The notes beneath the pieces are model-generated. The model was not told where the DNA came from. It did no database searches and worked only from the letters and a program-made list of their open reading frames with translations. DNA of 64,000 bases, taken from Muribaculum sp. An289. GTDB lineage: Bacteria; Bacteroidota; Bacteroidia; Bacteroidales; UBA932. The stretch lies in contig NZ_NFIV01000001.1 in assembly GCF_002159555.1 (NCBI RefSeq), positions 62,001-126,000 on the forward strand, read 5' to 3'. The position numbers and the translations under genes are program-made. Below are positions 9,786-17,446 of the stretch, in pieces (position 1 is the stretch's first letter; each line of letters starts with the position of its first letter).

Positions 9786-10211
9786 TTATTGGTTCATTTT
9801 CTTTTCTCTAACTGTTATCTCCAAAGCGATAGAAACAAAGTGTTCGTTATGGTCTGGCTCTTTGATAGGAGGATTGATCAAACCGATATTCCAGTTATAA
9901 CCGCTTCCTATCTCGTAGTGGTTCTGCAAGACTGCAATAACCTTTTTCCTTATGTCTATCAGCCTCTGGTAGTCTATTCTGTACACGGGTGGATTTGTAC
10001 GCTTCTTCACCTTATCCGGCACATGAATGTTTACGTTGATTTGCCCGTAACGCACGGATTCCTCACCGTCTATTGCATGAGGGACTATAATCACATCTTC
10101 TTTGCTGTAGTCGTTACGTTCATAGTCAATGCTCCCTGTAATCATGGTTTTTACTTCACTTCCCACAAGCATTTGATACACCCGTACCGCTATCTCTTCC
10201 GTTGTAATCAT
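9786..10211 (-). CDS. Tail terminator / completion-like protein
   Basis: 141 aa; start ATG 10211 overlaps the previous stop by 4 bp (ATGA-type coupling). The sequence has MITTEEIAVRVYQMLVG, a DVIIVPHAIDGEESVRYGQINVNIHVPD strand stretch, and ALEITVREKK near the end. This pattern fits the tail-terminator/neck proteins that come after the HK97 gp10-like gene and before the tail tube. Assigned by position and general fold impression. Confidence 0.55.
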   Translation of the reverse strand: MITTEEIAVRVYQMLVGSEVKTMITGSIDYERNDYSKEDVIIVPHAIDGEESVRYGQINVNIHVPDKVKKRTNPPVYRIDYQRLIDIRKKVIAVLQNHYEIGSGYNWNIGLINPPIKEPDHNEHFVSIALEITVREKKMNQ

Positions 10212-10684
10212 AACACACCTCCGAACAATTCATTTGCCTTTGATTTGGCTTTTGCCATAAGTTGATTCATTGCGGCTGGAAAATCCTTTTTGGCTTTCAG
10301 TTCTGCCGGAAGAATGACATTGTAACCCTTAGCCTCAACGTAAGCTGCGTAATTCATCCCGGCTACTATAATGAGAGAGAAAGCATCAGGCAAGCTGTTA
10401 GCCATTTGCATAGCCACTTTAAGGCTTGCTTTAGCTCCCTCATTGTTAGGCTGGTTTTCCCCACTAAAGTATTCCAGTTTCTTGTTACGCACTATCGCAT
10501 AGGATATAGAGTTTGTGAGGTTTCCCGTCCTGTCTATATAGCTGTGCTTCTCCTTAGCGTACTTCACAAGGCTTTCGCCAAGAAACTTCAACAGGTAGAG
10601 TGTGGCGTTTTCAAGTCGGACTTGAAACGCTGCCACTGCCTGTGAAATGACACTGCTATGATTGTTAGTCGGAGCTATCCCCAT
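10208..10684 (-). CDS. HK97 gp10-like tail completion/neck protein
   Basis: 158 aa. The motifs DRTGNLTNSISYAI and GMNYAAYVEAKGYNVI are characteristic of HK97 gp10-type proteins, which act at the head-tail junction. The helical C-terminus is rich in Ala/Lys. It lies in a tight run of neck genes (overlaps of 4-10 bp on both sides). Confidence is good for the family, moderate for the exact role. Confidence 0.72.
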   Translation of the reverse strand: MGIAPTNNHSSVISQAVAAFQVRLENATLYLLKFLGESLVKYAKEKHSYIDRTGNLTNSISYAIVRNKKLEYFSGENQPNNEGAKASLKVAMQMANSLPDAFSLIIVAGMNYAAYVEAKGYNVILPAELKAKKDFPAAMNQLMAKAKSKANELFGGVL

Positions 10685-11004
10685 ATCTCAATGTATCTTC
10701 TGTTAAGGTTATCCACGCCTTGAATCTCGAAAACTGCTACTTTGCCATCCTCACTTGTGATCTGTACTGGCGTTGCAATATCCAGATTTCCTTTGAAGCA
10801 CTTTGGTATAAGTACATCGTAAGTGTACTGGTGCATTTGCCCGTCTGTACCGATCTTTTGTTTGGCTGGCACGAATGTTTCTATCTGGCACTCGCAACCG
10901 TCCATCCAGTCGCCCGTTTGAGGCTCTGAAACAATAAACCCGGTATTCGGATCTATTTGCTCATCCTGAATTTCCTTGTATTTGAAAGTACCGTTATATC
11001 TCAT
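10675..11004 (-). CDS. Head closure / neck protein
   Basis: 109 aa from ATG 11004 (MRYNGTFKYKEIQ...). A GTG 9 bp upstream also opens the frame, but the ATG directly follows the upstream stop and is preferred. The product is a small beta-rich protein (DWMDGCECQIETFVPAKQ, HQYTYDVLIPKCF) in the position of head-closure proteins, between the head-tail adaptor and the gp10-like gene. The family is inferred from size and order. Confidence 0.55.
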   Translation of the reverse strand: MRYNGTFKYKEIQDEQIDPNTGFIVSEPQTGDWMDGCECQIETFVPAKQKIGTDGQMHQYTYDVLIPKCFKGNLDIATPVQITSEDGKVAVFEIQGVDNLNRRYIEIWG

Positions 11005-11006
11005 GG

Positions 11007-11342
11007 CTACCACATATTAGATCCGTCCGTGATAGACGGGACTTCGACAAACTCCGAGGCATCCAGACCGTTTTCACTGCAAATAGCCTTGATACGCTTC
11101 TTTAGCTCATCCACGCTGTACCCTTGTGAGGATTTGCCCATGCTGTCACTTGTGAGGACAACCATTTTCTTTAGCACCTTGATAGCGGCAATGGCAATAG
11201 GTTTCCTATCCGTTTCCGCATCGTATTCGGCATCAGAATTGCCCACATTCGCATCAGCAAGAGCCTTTTTCAACGCAAGAGGGCTTGGCGTATATGGTTC
11301 AAGTTCACCGATCAGAGCATCGTATTTTGTCAAATTACCCAT
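11007..11342 (-). CDS. Head-tail adaptor-like protein
   Basis: 111 aa, mostly helical (LTKYDALIGELEPYTPSPLAL, ... SQGYSVDELKKRIKAICSENG). Small helical adaptors bind the portal ring after packaging and occur at this place in the order capsid - adaptor - closure - gp10. The start ATG lies 1 bp after the preceding stop. No direct motif proves the role. Confidence 0.5.
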   Translation of the reverse strand: MGNLTKYDALIGELEPYTPSPLALKKALADANVGNSDAEYDAETDRKPIAIAAIKVLKKMVVLTSDSMGKSSQGYSVDELKKRIKAICSENGLDASEFVEVPSITDGSNMW

Positions 11343-11343
11343 C

Positions 11344-11700
11344 TTAGACCTCCTTGTTAAGTATTTCAGAGAGTGAAGCGGCTTGCTCTTCCGTCAGCTC
11401 CTCCAGCTTCTTAGAAACACCTTTTACCCCGGCATTCTTTGAGGCTGGATTACCGATTTCTTCAAGTGCTGCTTTCACCTCATCAAGTCCGTATTCTTTC
11501 TGTTGGAATGAGATTGTTTCGGGCTTCTTCTCATCAGCCTTTTCATCGTCCCCATCACCAACAGAAGTAATCTCACACATACCACGCTTCACAAGGTCGT
11601 TTACCCTGCTTAGGTCGTTTGTGGTAAGAAGATCGCCAGACTTGTAAATAGTCTGGTGATCATTCTTATCTCTGAAAGGCTTTAATACTACCAGTTTCAT
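11344..11700 (-). CDS. Small phage structural-region protein
   Basis: 118 aa. The N-terminus (MKLVVLKPFRDKNDHQTIYKSGD) is a short beta motif often found in small proteins after Bacteroidetes phage capsid genes. The C-terminal part is acidic and helical, ending in KLEELTEEQAASLSEIL, which resembles a HeH/LEM-like helix-extended-helix. Function not known. It is placed 3 bp after the major capsid stop and 1 bp before the adaptor gene. Confidence 0.6.
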   Translation of the reverse strand: MKLVVLKPFRDKNDHQTIYKSGDLLTTNDLSRVNDLVKRGMCEITSVGDGDDEKADEKKPETISFQQKEYGLDEVKAALEEIGNPASKNAGVKGVSKKLEELTEEQAASLSEILNKEV

Positions 11701-11703
11701 AGT

Positions 11704-12939
11704 TTAGCCCTCCATAAGAGCATCAATGCCCTCAAACTCCTGCTTGGTGCAATACATACGCTCGTTTCCGTTGGAATCTGCCGGGATCGTCTTTTCGGAA
11801 ATGCCTCTTACCTGCATACAGATAATGGCATTAATATCCGTAATGATAGGCAGCAAGCGTCCAGATCCTTGCGTAACTTCACCTGCTACCTGACCAGTGG
11901 ATTCACCAGTACGCCACTTGGCGATACGGATTCCGTTACCAGCGTTCATGTAGTCCACATCGTCCTCTTCCATGAGTTCGCTGTCCTCAATAGACGGCTG
12001 GATTTCACCGATAACTCCGGCTGGCTTGATACAGATAAAGTTGTGATTCCACGGCTCAACAGATCCACGCTTACCGTCCTTGTCCTGTCCCATCTTACGG
12101 GTGACAACCGTAATGTTCGGGATTTCGTTTTCACCCAAAAGAGTTTCCAGTTGGGTTTTGGTTACGGTCTGCGCCTGTTTGTCGTTTCCATGCACCAGCA
12201 AGCGTGTGGTTTGATCCATACGCAACCAGTAGTAGAGATCCTGCGACATCAGGATTTCGCCCGGCTCAATTCCCCTTTGGCGAAGATCGGCACAAATGGC
12301 AGCAAGCATCAGAACGGGGCTTAACTTGCCTGCCTTAGTGTTTGCCGTAGTCCAGTTGAAAGCCGAAACGAGCTTGTTAGCCTCATCCATGTTGTAGTCG
12401 ATCTCAAACTCCCTACCACCCGGATTGTTGATAGCTGGTTTGAACTGTGCAACACCCCAGTTGGAGAATGCCATAAGCGCAATGAAGTCCATGACATCTT
12501 TGCAGCCCAGATAGGCATCCTGCACATCCGCTTTGAGCGTCTTTTCGATCTCCCTAACCTTCTGAGCCTCCGAAAGACGGGGATTCTCGTACACTTCCAT
12601 CAGCTTGCGATAGGTACGGGCTGGCATAAAGAACTTGTGACCCACACGGGGTATCTCCTTAGTCCAAATATCGAAGCCGTCAGAGCGTCTTTGAGGGGTA
12701 GGTGATTCATCAGCAAGCAGCGTAGCCATGAAGCGCAACCGATACTTGCCCATAATTCCCTCCGCTGTCAGTGACATTTGAGGGGTATTGTAGGTAAACC
12801 AGTTATCGGAGTACATCTTCTGGAACAAGGCTACTTCCCTTTCAGAAGCCTTATCGAAAGCCTTGCGCCACGTTGCCAGAAAGTCAATGGGTCTGCCATC
12901 CTTGTACAGACCTTTGAATTTTGAATAAATTGATTTCAT
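11704..12939 (-). CDS. Major capsid protein
   Basis: 411 aa; length and composition fit an HK97-fold capsid subunit. Visible pieces include IPRVGHKFFMPARTYRKLM, GCKDVMDFIALMAFSNWG, an ADLRQRGIEPGEILMSQDLYY region and QVRGISEKTIPADSNGNERMY near the end. It follows a scaffold-like and a decoration-like gene and precedes the neck genes. The assignment rests on synteny, size and a sequence style familiar from Bacteroides phage capsids; no cleavage site was identified. Confidence 0.75.
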   Translation of the reverse strand: MKSIYSKFKGLYKDGRPIDFLATWRKAFDKASEREVALFQKMYSDNWFTYNTPQMSLTAEGIMGKYRLRFMATLLADESPTPQRRSDGFDIWTKEIPRVGHKFFMPARTYRKLMEVYENPRLSEAQKVREIEKTLKADVQDAYLGCKDVMDFIALMAFSNWGVAQFKPAINNPGGREFEIDYNMDEANKLVSAFNWTTANTKAGKLSPVLMLAAICADLRQRGIEPGEILMSQDLYYWLRMDQTTRLLVHGNDKQAQTVTKTQLETLLGENEIPNITVVTRKMGQDKDGKRGSVEPWNHNFICIKPAGVIGEIQPSIEDSELMEEDDVDYMNAGNGIRIAKWRTGESTGQVAGEVTQGSGRLLPIITDINAIICMQVRGISEKTIPADSNGNERMYCTKQEFEGIDALMEG

Positions 12940-12956
12940 GCGTTATCCTCCTTTCT

Positions 12957-13595
12957 TTAGAATGATTGAGTGAGTTTAACGTGCGGATTGGCTTTCAGGA
13001 ACTTTCCTGTAGTGTCTTTCTGGCTTGCCGGGATAGGCGGAACACGCCTTTCATACATTGCGTATTGCATTGTATCTGCCGACACATCAATGCCAGTTTC
13101 AAACTCGCTTACCTCCACATCGTAGATAGTTACAGCGTTAGCCTCACCGATTTCAGCGGCATTGGAAGATTTATCCACTACCTCCACCAGTACATCATCC
13201 TTAGCAAGCCCGGTGATTTCTTTGGAAAGCGTGATAATGTAGTTTTCGTTCTTAGCCTCAATCTTGGAGATAGAAACAGCATCGGCAAAAGTGCCAGAGA
13301 TAGCACCAGCCTTAGCCACCTTATCGCCAACAGCGAAGCAAGGAGCAAAAAACTCATCCACCAGCAAGCGAACGATCTTCTTATCATCGCTATCCACCTC
13401 CACCACCTTAGCGGTTTTCACCACGCTAACGAGCCGGGTTTGCTCATCGTAGATTGCAAGAGTTCCAGCCGGGATAGTGTCGCCAACATTGAAACGCTGT
13501 TTGGTGACATCCAGATTGAAACCGCCTTGCACAATAGAGGGACTACCCGTAAATATCGGGCGTTCCCCTGTAAATGAGTGCTTTTTCCTTTTCAT
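12957..13595 (-). CDS. Capsid decoration / head fibre-like protein
   Basis: 212 aa from ATG 13595 (MKRKKHSFTGERPIF...). The frame is open upstream, but this ATG is the first after the scaffold gene stop region. The sequence is beta-rich, with TGSPSIVQGGFNLDVTKQ and RFNVGDTIPAGTLAIYD as in small decoration domains, then a second strand-rich module and an RRVPPIPASQKD linker. It sits between scaffold-like and major capsid genes. Function inferred from context. Confidence 0.55.
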   Translation of the reverse strand: MKRKKHSFTGERPIFTGSPSIVQGGFNLDVTKQRFNVGDTIPAGTLAIYDEQTRLVSVVKTAKVVEVDSDDKKIVRLLVDEFFAPCFAVGDKVAKAGAISGTFADAVSISKIEAKNENYIITLSKEITGLAKDDVLVEVVDKSSNAAEIGEANAVTIYDVEVSEFETGIDVSADTMQYAMYERRVPPIPASQKDTTGKFLKANPHVKLTQSF

Positions 13596-13602
13596 TGCGA
13601 TT

Positions 13603-14217
13603 TTATTTAACAGTGATTGATTCCAGCAAGCTATCAGCAGCTTCATCTATCTGTTTTTCGCTTGCCGCTTTAGAACCCTCTGAATCATCAGGCGCAAGAC
13701 CTGCCGTAATGAAGTCTTGTTTGAGATTTGCTACAGCCTCTTCTATATCCTCATCATCGGATATGGATTTGGCGAAGCGATCACGGAACTTAGCCGGAAT
13801 CTTGTGCTTTGCCATAGCAGCGTTAATATCCGCCATTCGCTTTGCCTTGTTTTCGTCAGCCTCATACTTAGCCAACTTCTCTTCCAGAGCCTTAATCCGC
13901 TTCTCATTCGGATCATCCTTTTTGTTGGGATCATCGCCAGAGCCTTTGCCGCCCTTATCGTCTGGATCGTCATCTTCTCCGTCCTTTTTCCCTTTTTTTG
14001 AATCATCCTTTTTCTTGTTTGCCCATCTGGTAGCTTCTCCCTGACTTTCAGTAGCCACGTCAGCTATCAGGTTTGCAGTCGTTTCAATCGCTGCATCATC
14101 GGTCGAATCATCCTCAATGCTGCCACCCAATTTTTCGGTTATCGCTTTAAGGTACTTCTCCGATAGACCAGTGTCCTTACACAAGTCCTTGACCTTTTCA
14201 AAGAGTTTCTTATTCAT
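13603..14217 (-). CDS. Scaffold-like capsid assembly protein
   Basis: 204 aa from ATG 14217 (MNKKLFEKVKDLC...). The frame extends 30 codons further, but that part overlaps the promoter. The N-terminal helices are followed by a highly charged Lys/Asp tract (KKDDSKKGKKDGEDDDPDDK), then coiled coil (RIKALEEKLAKYEADENKAK) and an acidic tail. Highly charged coiled coil before the capsid gene is typical of phage scaffolds. It is the first gene of this part of the leftward late operon. Confidence 0.6.
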   Translation of the reverse strand: MNKKLFEKVKDLCKDTGLSEKYLKAITEKLGGSIEDDSTDDAAIETTANLIADVATESQGEATRWANKKKDDSKKGKKDGEDDDPDDKGGKGSGDDPNKKDDPNEKRIKALEEKLAKYEADENKAKRMADINAAMAKHKIPAKFRDRFAKSISDDEDIEEAVANLKQDFITAGLAPDDSEGSKAASEKQIDEAADSLLESITVK

Positions 14218-14262
14218 ACTTGAATTGCATTTATAGTCCGTTAATATGTGACTTCTACAGCG

Positions 14263-14270
14263 CAAATATA
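14263..14270 (-). promoter_or_regulatory. Promoter -7 box for leftward capsid operon
   Basis: TATATTTG on the minus strand matches the Bacteroidetes -7 element TAnnTTTG. It lies 46 bp before ATG 14217. The 17-bp inverted repeat at 14290-14306 falls where the -33 element would be, so a protein bound there could control the capsid genes. Confidence 0.65.
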
Positions 14271-14289
14271 GAAAATAATTCTGTATATA

Positions 14290-14306
14290 TGTGTTTATTG
14301 AACACA
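14290..14306. promoter_or_regulatory. Operator-like inverted repeat, site a
   Basis: TGTGTTTATTGAACACA: perfect 6-bp arms TGTGTT/AACACA around TATTG. It lies between the divergent capsid operon and HU-like gene. Five similar sites occur in the prophage, all in intergenic DNA close to gene starts. Confidence 0.6.
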
Positions 14307-14418
14307 TAAAGAAGATTTTTTAGCCTTAAAATGCCTGTTTTTCTCAGTACGCAGAAAATATTTCCGTAAATTCACCCTGTAAATGCCATTTCGTCAACTC
14401 TGCGTGTCGGCACAGCCG

Positions 14419-14426
14419 TACTTTTG
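14419..14426 (+). promoter_or_regulatory. Promoter -7 box for HU-like gene
   Basis: TACTTTTG fits TAnnTTTG, 57 bp before the HU-like start at 14484. The -33 region is not a clear TTTG. Confidence 0.5.
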
Positions 14427-14483
14427 CGGTGTGCAATGGCATAGGAAACAACAAGAGTATTAACCAAGTGAAATGTTACAGAA

Positions 14484-14951
14484 ATGGCAGAAATCAATTA
14501 TTCAGTAGCGGCAATGAAGAACCCTATGAAGCAAAGCGAGCCGCCAAAGTATTATGCGAAGATGCAAGCCAGCGGCATAGTGGATATGGACGATCTGGCA
14601 GAAGAAATCAGTTATGCAACGACCCTCACGGACGGGGACATCTTGAACGTGCTTCGTGCGCTCATCAAGCAGATGAAACGCCACCTGAAAAGCGGCAAGA
14701 TTGTGAAGCTGGAAAAGTTCGGCAACTTCCAGTTTCAGATATGCAGCGAGGGCACAGAAACCGAAAAGGAGTTTACCCCTGCGTGCATCACCAAAGTAAA
14801 CATCCAGTTCCGACCGGGCACATTGTTGAGAGAGGTGCAAAACCTTGACACCCTTACTTTCAAGAAAGTACCCAAGAAGAGCGAAAGCAGCGGCAACACT
14901 TCCGAAGATGAAGATGATTCATCCGACTATGAAGAGAACCCGTTGGGATAA
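14484..14951 (+). CDS. HU/IHF-family DNA-binding protein (HU-like)
   Basis: 155 aa. Residues ~30-120 fit the HU fold: helical start (MDDLAEEISYATTLTDGDILNVL), the turn KSGKIVKLEKFGNFQF, and a beta arm FTPACITKVNIQFRPG. Bacteroidetes HU-like proteins of this size are common next to prophage and mobile cassettes. A Lys/Ser-rich and acidic tail follows. It probably bends or coats DNA. It is the first gene of the rightward cassette inserted in the structural operon, and a strong terminator follows. Confidence 0.8.
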   Translation: MAEINYSVAAMKNPMKQSEPPKYYAKMQASGIVDMDDLAEEISYATTLTDGDILNVLRALIKQMKRHLKSGKIVKLEKFGNFQFQICSEGTETEKEFTPACITKVNIQFRPGTLLREVQNLDTLTFKKVPKKSESSGNTSEDEDDSSDYEENPLG

Positions 14952-15007
14952 TCACTACATAGCCATTGCATAGTGAAGAGTGATCTACTATATAGTAATT
15001 GAACGAC

Positions 15008-15047
15008 TACCCTATAGTAACGCAACATTTACTATAGGGTAATTTTT
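15008..15047 (+). terminator. Terminator after HU-like gene
   Basis: A perfect 13-bp stem TACCCTATAGTAA / TTACTATAGGGTA with an 8-nt loop is followed by ATTTTTT. It isolates the HU-like gene from the DUF4248 gene downstream. Confidence 0.85.
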
Positions 15048-15064
15048 TATCTTAGAACGAGCGT

Positions 15065-15274
15065 ATGAAAGCAATCAGAATGGGCGAACTCGCCTGCCAA
15101 TACTTCCCGAACTCCACCAAGCGGAGTGCCGTAACACAACTCCGGCGGTGGATTATCCTTTGCACCCCGTTAAGGGAGCGACTGGATGAGCTTTGTTTCC
15201 GGAAAGGGCAACGCATACTGACACCCCTACAGCACGAGGCGATATTGAAGTTTTTGGGAGAGCCGGGTGAATAG
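15065..15274 (+). CDS. DUF4248 family protein
   Basis: 69 aa: MKAIRMGELACQYFPNST then WIILCTPLRERLDEL and LTPLQHEAILKFLGEPGE. This is the DUF4248 pattern, a short Bacteroidetes family frequently found beside HU-like genes in prophages and mobile regions. The fold appears helical and HTH-like; function unknown. A candidate operator begins 2 bp after its stop. Confidence 0.75.
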   Translation: MKAIRMGELACQYFPNSTKRSAVTQLRRWIILCTPLRERLDELCFRKGQRILTPLQHEAILKFLGEPGE

Positions 15275-15275
15275 G

Positions 15276-15292
15276 TGTGTTCCTTGGACACA
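15276..15292. promoter_or_regulatory. Operator-like inverted repeat, site b
   Basis: TGTGTTCCTTGGACACA, 14 of 17 matches to site a, upstream of the small RNA and Abi_2 unit. Confidence 0.45.
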
Positions 15293-15352
15293 TAATCAAC
15301 CAACGAACCAAAATTTGCGAGCCAAATACTTTTTTTATTGAGGCAATATATC

Positions 15353-15360
15353 TATATTTG
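15353..15360 (+). promoter_or_regulatory. Promoter -7 box for small RNA / Abi_2 unit
   Basis: TATATTTG, an exact TAnnTTTG match. Upstream DNA is T-rich (15331-15338) without an exact TTTG. Transcription should begin near 15365-15367. Confidence 0.65.
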
Positions 15361-15364
15361 CAAC

Positions 15365-15447
15365 GTAAAAAGTGCCGGAATGCACAAGCTGTACTCCTTG
15401 CACTATAATAAGGAACTTTAGGGATGCCCTTTGCGGTGTCCCTTTTT
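15365..15447 (+). ncRNA. Small structured RNA next to Abi_2 gene (candidate antitoxin RNA)
   Basis: About 83 nt lie between a clear -7 box and a terminator. Three hairpins can be drawn: GTGC/GCAC (15372-15385), TCCTT/AAGGA (15395-15414, 10-nt loop), and a 9-bp terminator stem AGGGATGCC/GGTGTCCCT (15420-15443, two G-U pairs) with loop CTTTGC and TTTTT. The terminator lies only 17 nt before the Abi_2 start, so most transcripts should end before that gene. No convincing ORF is present. From memory, AbiF-type Abi_2 proteins are known to have adjacent structured RNAs acting in toxin-antitoxin fashion; application here is inference. Confidence 0.65.
15420..15447 (+). terminator. Terminator/attenuator between small RNA and Abi_2 gene
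   Basis: Nine-pair stem (15420-15428 with 15435-15443), 6-nt loop, then five T. Read-through would give the Abi_2 mRNA, so this element may set the RNA-to-protein ratio. Confidence 0.8.
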
Positions 15448-15464
15448 CATTAAAAGACAAATGA

Positions 15465-16346
15465 ATGAAAACCGCAACAACAATAGAAGAACAAATTCAG
15501 TTACTCCATAGCAGGGGCATGGAGTTTCCCAATGAGGAAAAGGCTAAGGAAATCTTGCTGGATATTGGTTATTACCGATTGGGCTTTTACTGGTTTCCAT
15601 ACGAGCGTACCTATCCGGCAAAGAACAACCGCAACCATAAGTTTAAGGATAACACCTCTTTTGAAAATGTGGTTACGCTCTATTATTTCGACCACGACCT
15701 AAGAAGCATCATCGCCCCTTACCTGTATCGGATAGAGGTTAACTTCCGCACATTCCTCACTTACACGGTTTCCAACAGATACAAGAACAATCCCACATGG
15801 TTTGCCGATCCACGGATTGTAAGCAGTGACTTTGTAGCCTATCTGCCTAATTGCTATAAGACGATATGCAAGAATGAGGCTATCAAGCACCACCACAGCA
15901 AGTACATCAACGACATATACGCCCCGGCATGGAAAACACTGGAATATATGACATTCGGGGATATTCTCTACCTGTATTCCAGCCTGAAAGACCAGACGCT
16001 GAAAGAAGCCATAGCCCTACATTATAATATAAGGAACGTAGATGTGTTTGAAAACTACATGGGTACGTTGCGAGTGATACGCAACCTGTGTGCGCATGGT
16101 CATAACATCTACGATTTGAAGCTGCAAAAACGAATCCGAAAAGGTCCGATAGCGGAACTGAAAGGAAGCAGGTTGCATGATTTGGCTGGCGGGTTGCTGG
16201 TACTGACTTACATCCTTAACTCCATTTCAATGAATAGGGTACAGGATTTGCGCTACAAGCTGAATCTTTTGGTGTCGCAACCGCAAATCAGCAACATAGA
16301 AGATGTGATAAAGGATTTGAAAGACTTTATTAAAGAAAGCAAGTAA
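15465..16346 (+). CDS. Abi_2 (AbiF/AbiD-type) abortive infection protein, HEPN
   Basis: 293 aa, close to the usual Abi_2 length. Family landmarks: DIGYYRLGFYWFPY (34-46), YYFDHDLRSIIAPYLYRIE (73-91), APAWKTLEYMTFGDILYLY (153-171) and RNLCAHGHNIYD (206-217). R206 and H211 form an RX4H motif, the catalytic signature of HEPN ribonucleases. The likely role is phage exclusion or toxin-antitoxin, cutting RNA when released from control. It is preceded by a structured small RNA and terminator and followed 27 bp later by a DUF4236 gene in the same direction. Start ATG 15465 is in the family-like frame; an ATG at 15461 is in another frame. Confidence 0.85.
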   Translation: MKTATTIEEQIQLLHSRGMEFPNEEKAKEILLDIGYYRLGFYWFPYERTYPAKNNRNHKFKDNTSFENVVTLYYFDHDLRSIIAPYLYRIEVNFRTFLTYTVSNRYKNNPTWFADPRIVSSDFVAYLPNCYKTICKNEAIKHHHSKYINDIYAPAWKTLEYMTFGDILYLYSSLKDQTLKEAIALHYNIRNVDVFENYMGTLRVIRNLCAHGHNIYDLKLQKRIRKGPIAELKGSRLHDLAGGLLVLTYILNSISMNRVQDLRYKLNLLVSQPQISNIEDVIKDLKDFIKESK

Positions 16347-16373
16347 ATGTGTTATTTGTAATATACACAATTC

Positions 16374-17354
16374 ATGGGCATACGATTTAGAAAACGGGTA
16401 AAGGTGCTTCCGGGTGTGACATTGAATTTCAGCAAAAGCGGAATCAGTACGACCATAGGCACAAGGGGAGCAAGCGTAAATATAGGTAAAAACGGTGTGT
16501 ATGGCAATGCCGGAATACCCGGAACTGGCATTTACATGAGGGAGAAAATAGCCGGAAGCAAAAAGTCAAAAGCTAAGAAATCCACACGTAATACCTATAC
16601 TAATATAGATACCCCAATCAGTACGCAAACAGGCATTCCAGAAAGCAACGCACCAGCCACTGACAACTTTTCGTTTGGCTGTATGACTGTTGTAGTAAGT
16701 ATCATATTCGGAATCTTTTTCGCTTGGGGTTTAGGTAACATCAAATTGACTTTCGTTATTGCACCAGTTGTAATGCTTTTGGTATTTATTACCCGGTTTG
16801 CCAAAGAGCAAAACAAAGAAGAAGATAAACCACAATCCGCCACTACGGAAAGGGTGCTGTTGGATGAATTGCTACAATACAAGTCCGTGACGGATGAAGA
16901 AACCTTTAAGCAACTGTTGGAGTACAAGAAAATGGGAGCAGTCCACGTGAATATCCCTATCGGCACGTTGGATAAGCTAAAGCAGATGAAAGCGGATGAA
17001 AAAGCGAAGCATGAAAAGGAACTTTCGGAACTTCAACAATCCGATGGAACTACTACACCCGGCTCTATGGAAGAATATAAGAAAAATGCCTTGCTTGCCG
17101 AATTTGAGAAAGACTACGAGAAAGCCAGCGAGAACTGGATGCAATATCTGAATGAAACGATGAAAAGCAAACGTGAACTGGAGGATGAAGTATTGGAACG
17201 TACTTTGTCTTGTTTCCGCAAAACGACCAATCTACAGCGTGAATTTTTCATGTATGAAGATTTGATAGCGCATTATCCAGATCACCCGAAACGCAGCGAA
17301 TGGGAGAATGAACGGAACGAACTGGAAAGGATTATCCGGGCGCAAGAGAAATAA
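16374..17354 (+). CDS. DUF4236 membrane protein
   Basis: 326 aa. The N-terminus (MGIRFRKRVKVLPGVTLNFS, then STTIGTRGASVNIGK) is a clear DUF4236 domain of about 55 residues. Two membrane segments follow (MTVVVSIIFGIFFAWGLG and FVIAPVVMLLVFITRF, about 103-140). The rest is a soluble, charged helical region. It is likely an inner-membrane protein with a cytoplasmic coiled-coil part. It starts 27 bp after the Abi_2 stop with no terminator between, so the two are probably co-transcribed. Function unknown; a defence role is inferred only from the neighbour. Confidence 0.75.
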   Translation: MGIRFRKRVKVLPGVTLNFSKSGISTTIGTRGASVNIGKNGVYGNAGIPGTGIYMREKIAGSKKSKAKKSTRNTYTNIDTPISTQTGIPESNAPATDNFSFGCMTVVVSIIFGIFFAWGLGNIKLTFVIAPVVMLLVFITRFAKEQNKEEDKPQSATTERVLLDELLQYKSVTDEETFKQLLEYKKMGAVHVNIPIGTLDKLKQMKADEKAKHEKELSELQQSDGTTTPGSMEEYKKNALLAEFEKDYEKASENWMQYLNETMKSKRELEDEVLERTLSCFRKTTNLQREFFMYEDLIAHYPDHPKRSEWENERNELERIIRAQEK

Positions 17355-17358
17355 TATC

Positions 17359-17375
17359 TGCGTTCAATAAACACA
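17359..17375. promoter_or_regulatory. Operator-like inverted repeat, site c
   Basis: TGCGTTCAATAAACACA; its complement TGTGTTTATTGAACGCA matches site a at 16 of 17 positions. It lies about 36 bp upstream of the -33 box of the next promoter. Confidence 0.55.
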
Positions 17376-17410
17376 TAATCACCTTACAGCCAAAGATTTT
17401 TCAAAATTTC

Positions 17411-17442
17411 TTTGGCTGTTTCGTTTATACTGTCTACATTTG
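17411..17442 (+). promoter_or_regulatory. Strong consensus promoter for structured RNA/leader
   Basis: TTTG (17411-17414), 20 bp spacer, TACATTTG (17435-17442): the full Bacteroidetes -33/-7 pair. Transcription should start near 17447. Confidence 0.75.
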
Positions 17443-17446
17443 CTCT

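Noticed and set aside
13603-14307. Longer start for the scaffold-like gene at 14307
   Set aside because: The extra 30 codons cross the -7 box and operator-like site; ATG 14217 is more natural.
16340-16375. Another operator site (TGTGTT...ACACA before the DUF4236 gene)
   Set aside because: The arms are separated by a longer spacer than in the six-site family, so I did not include it.
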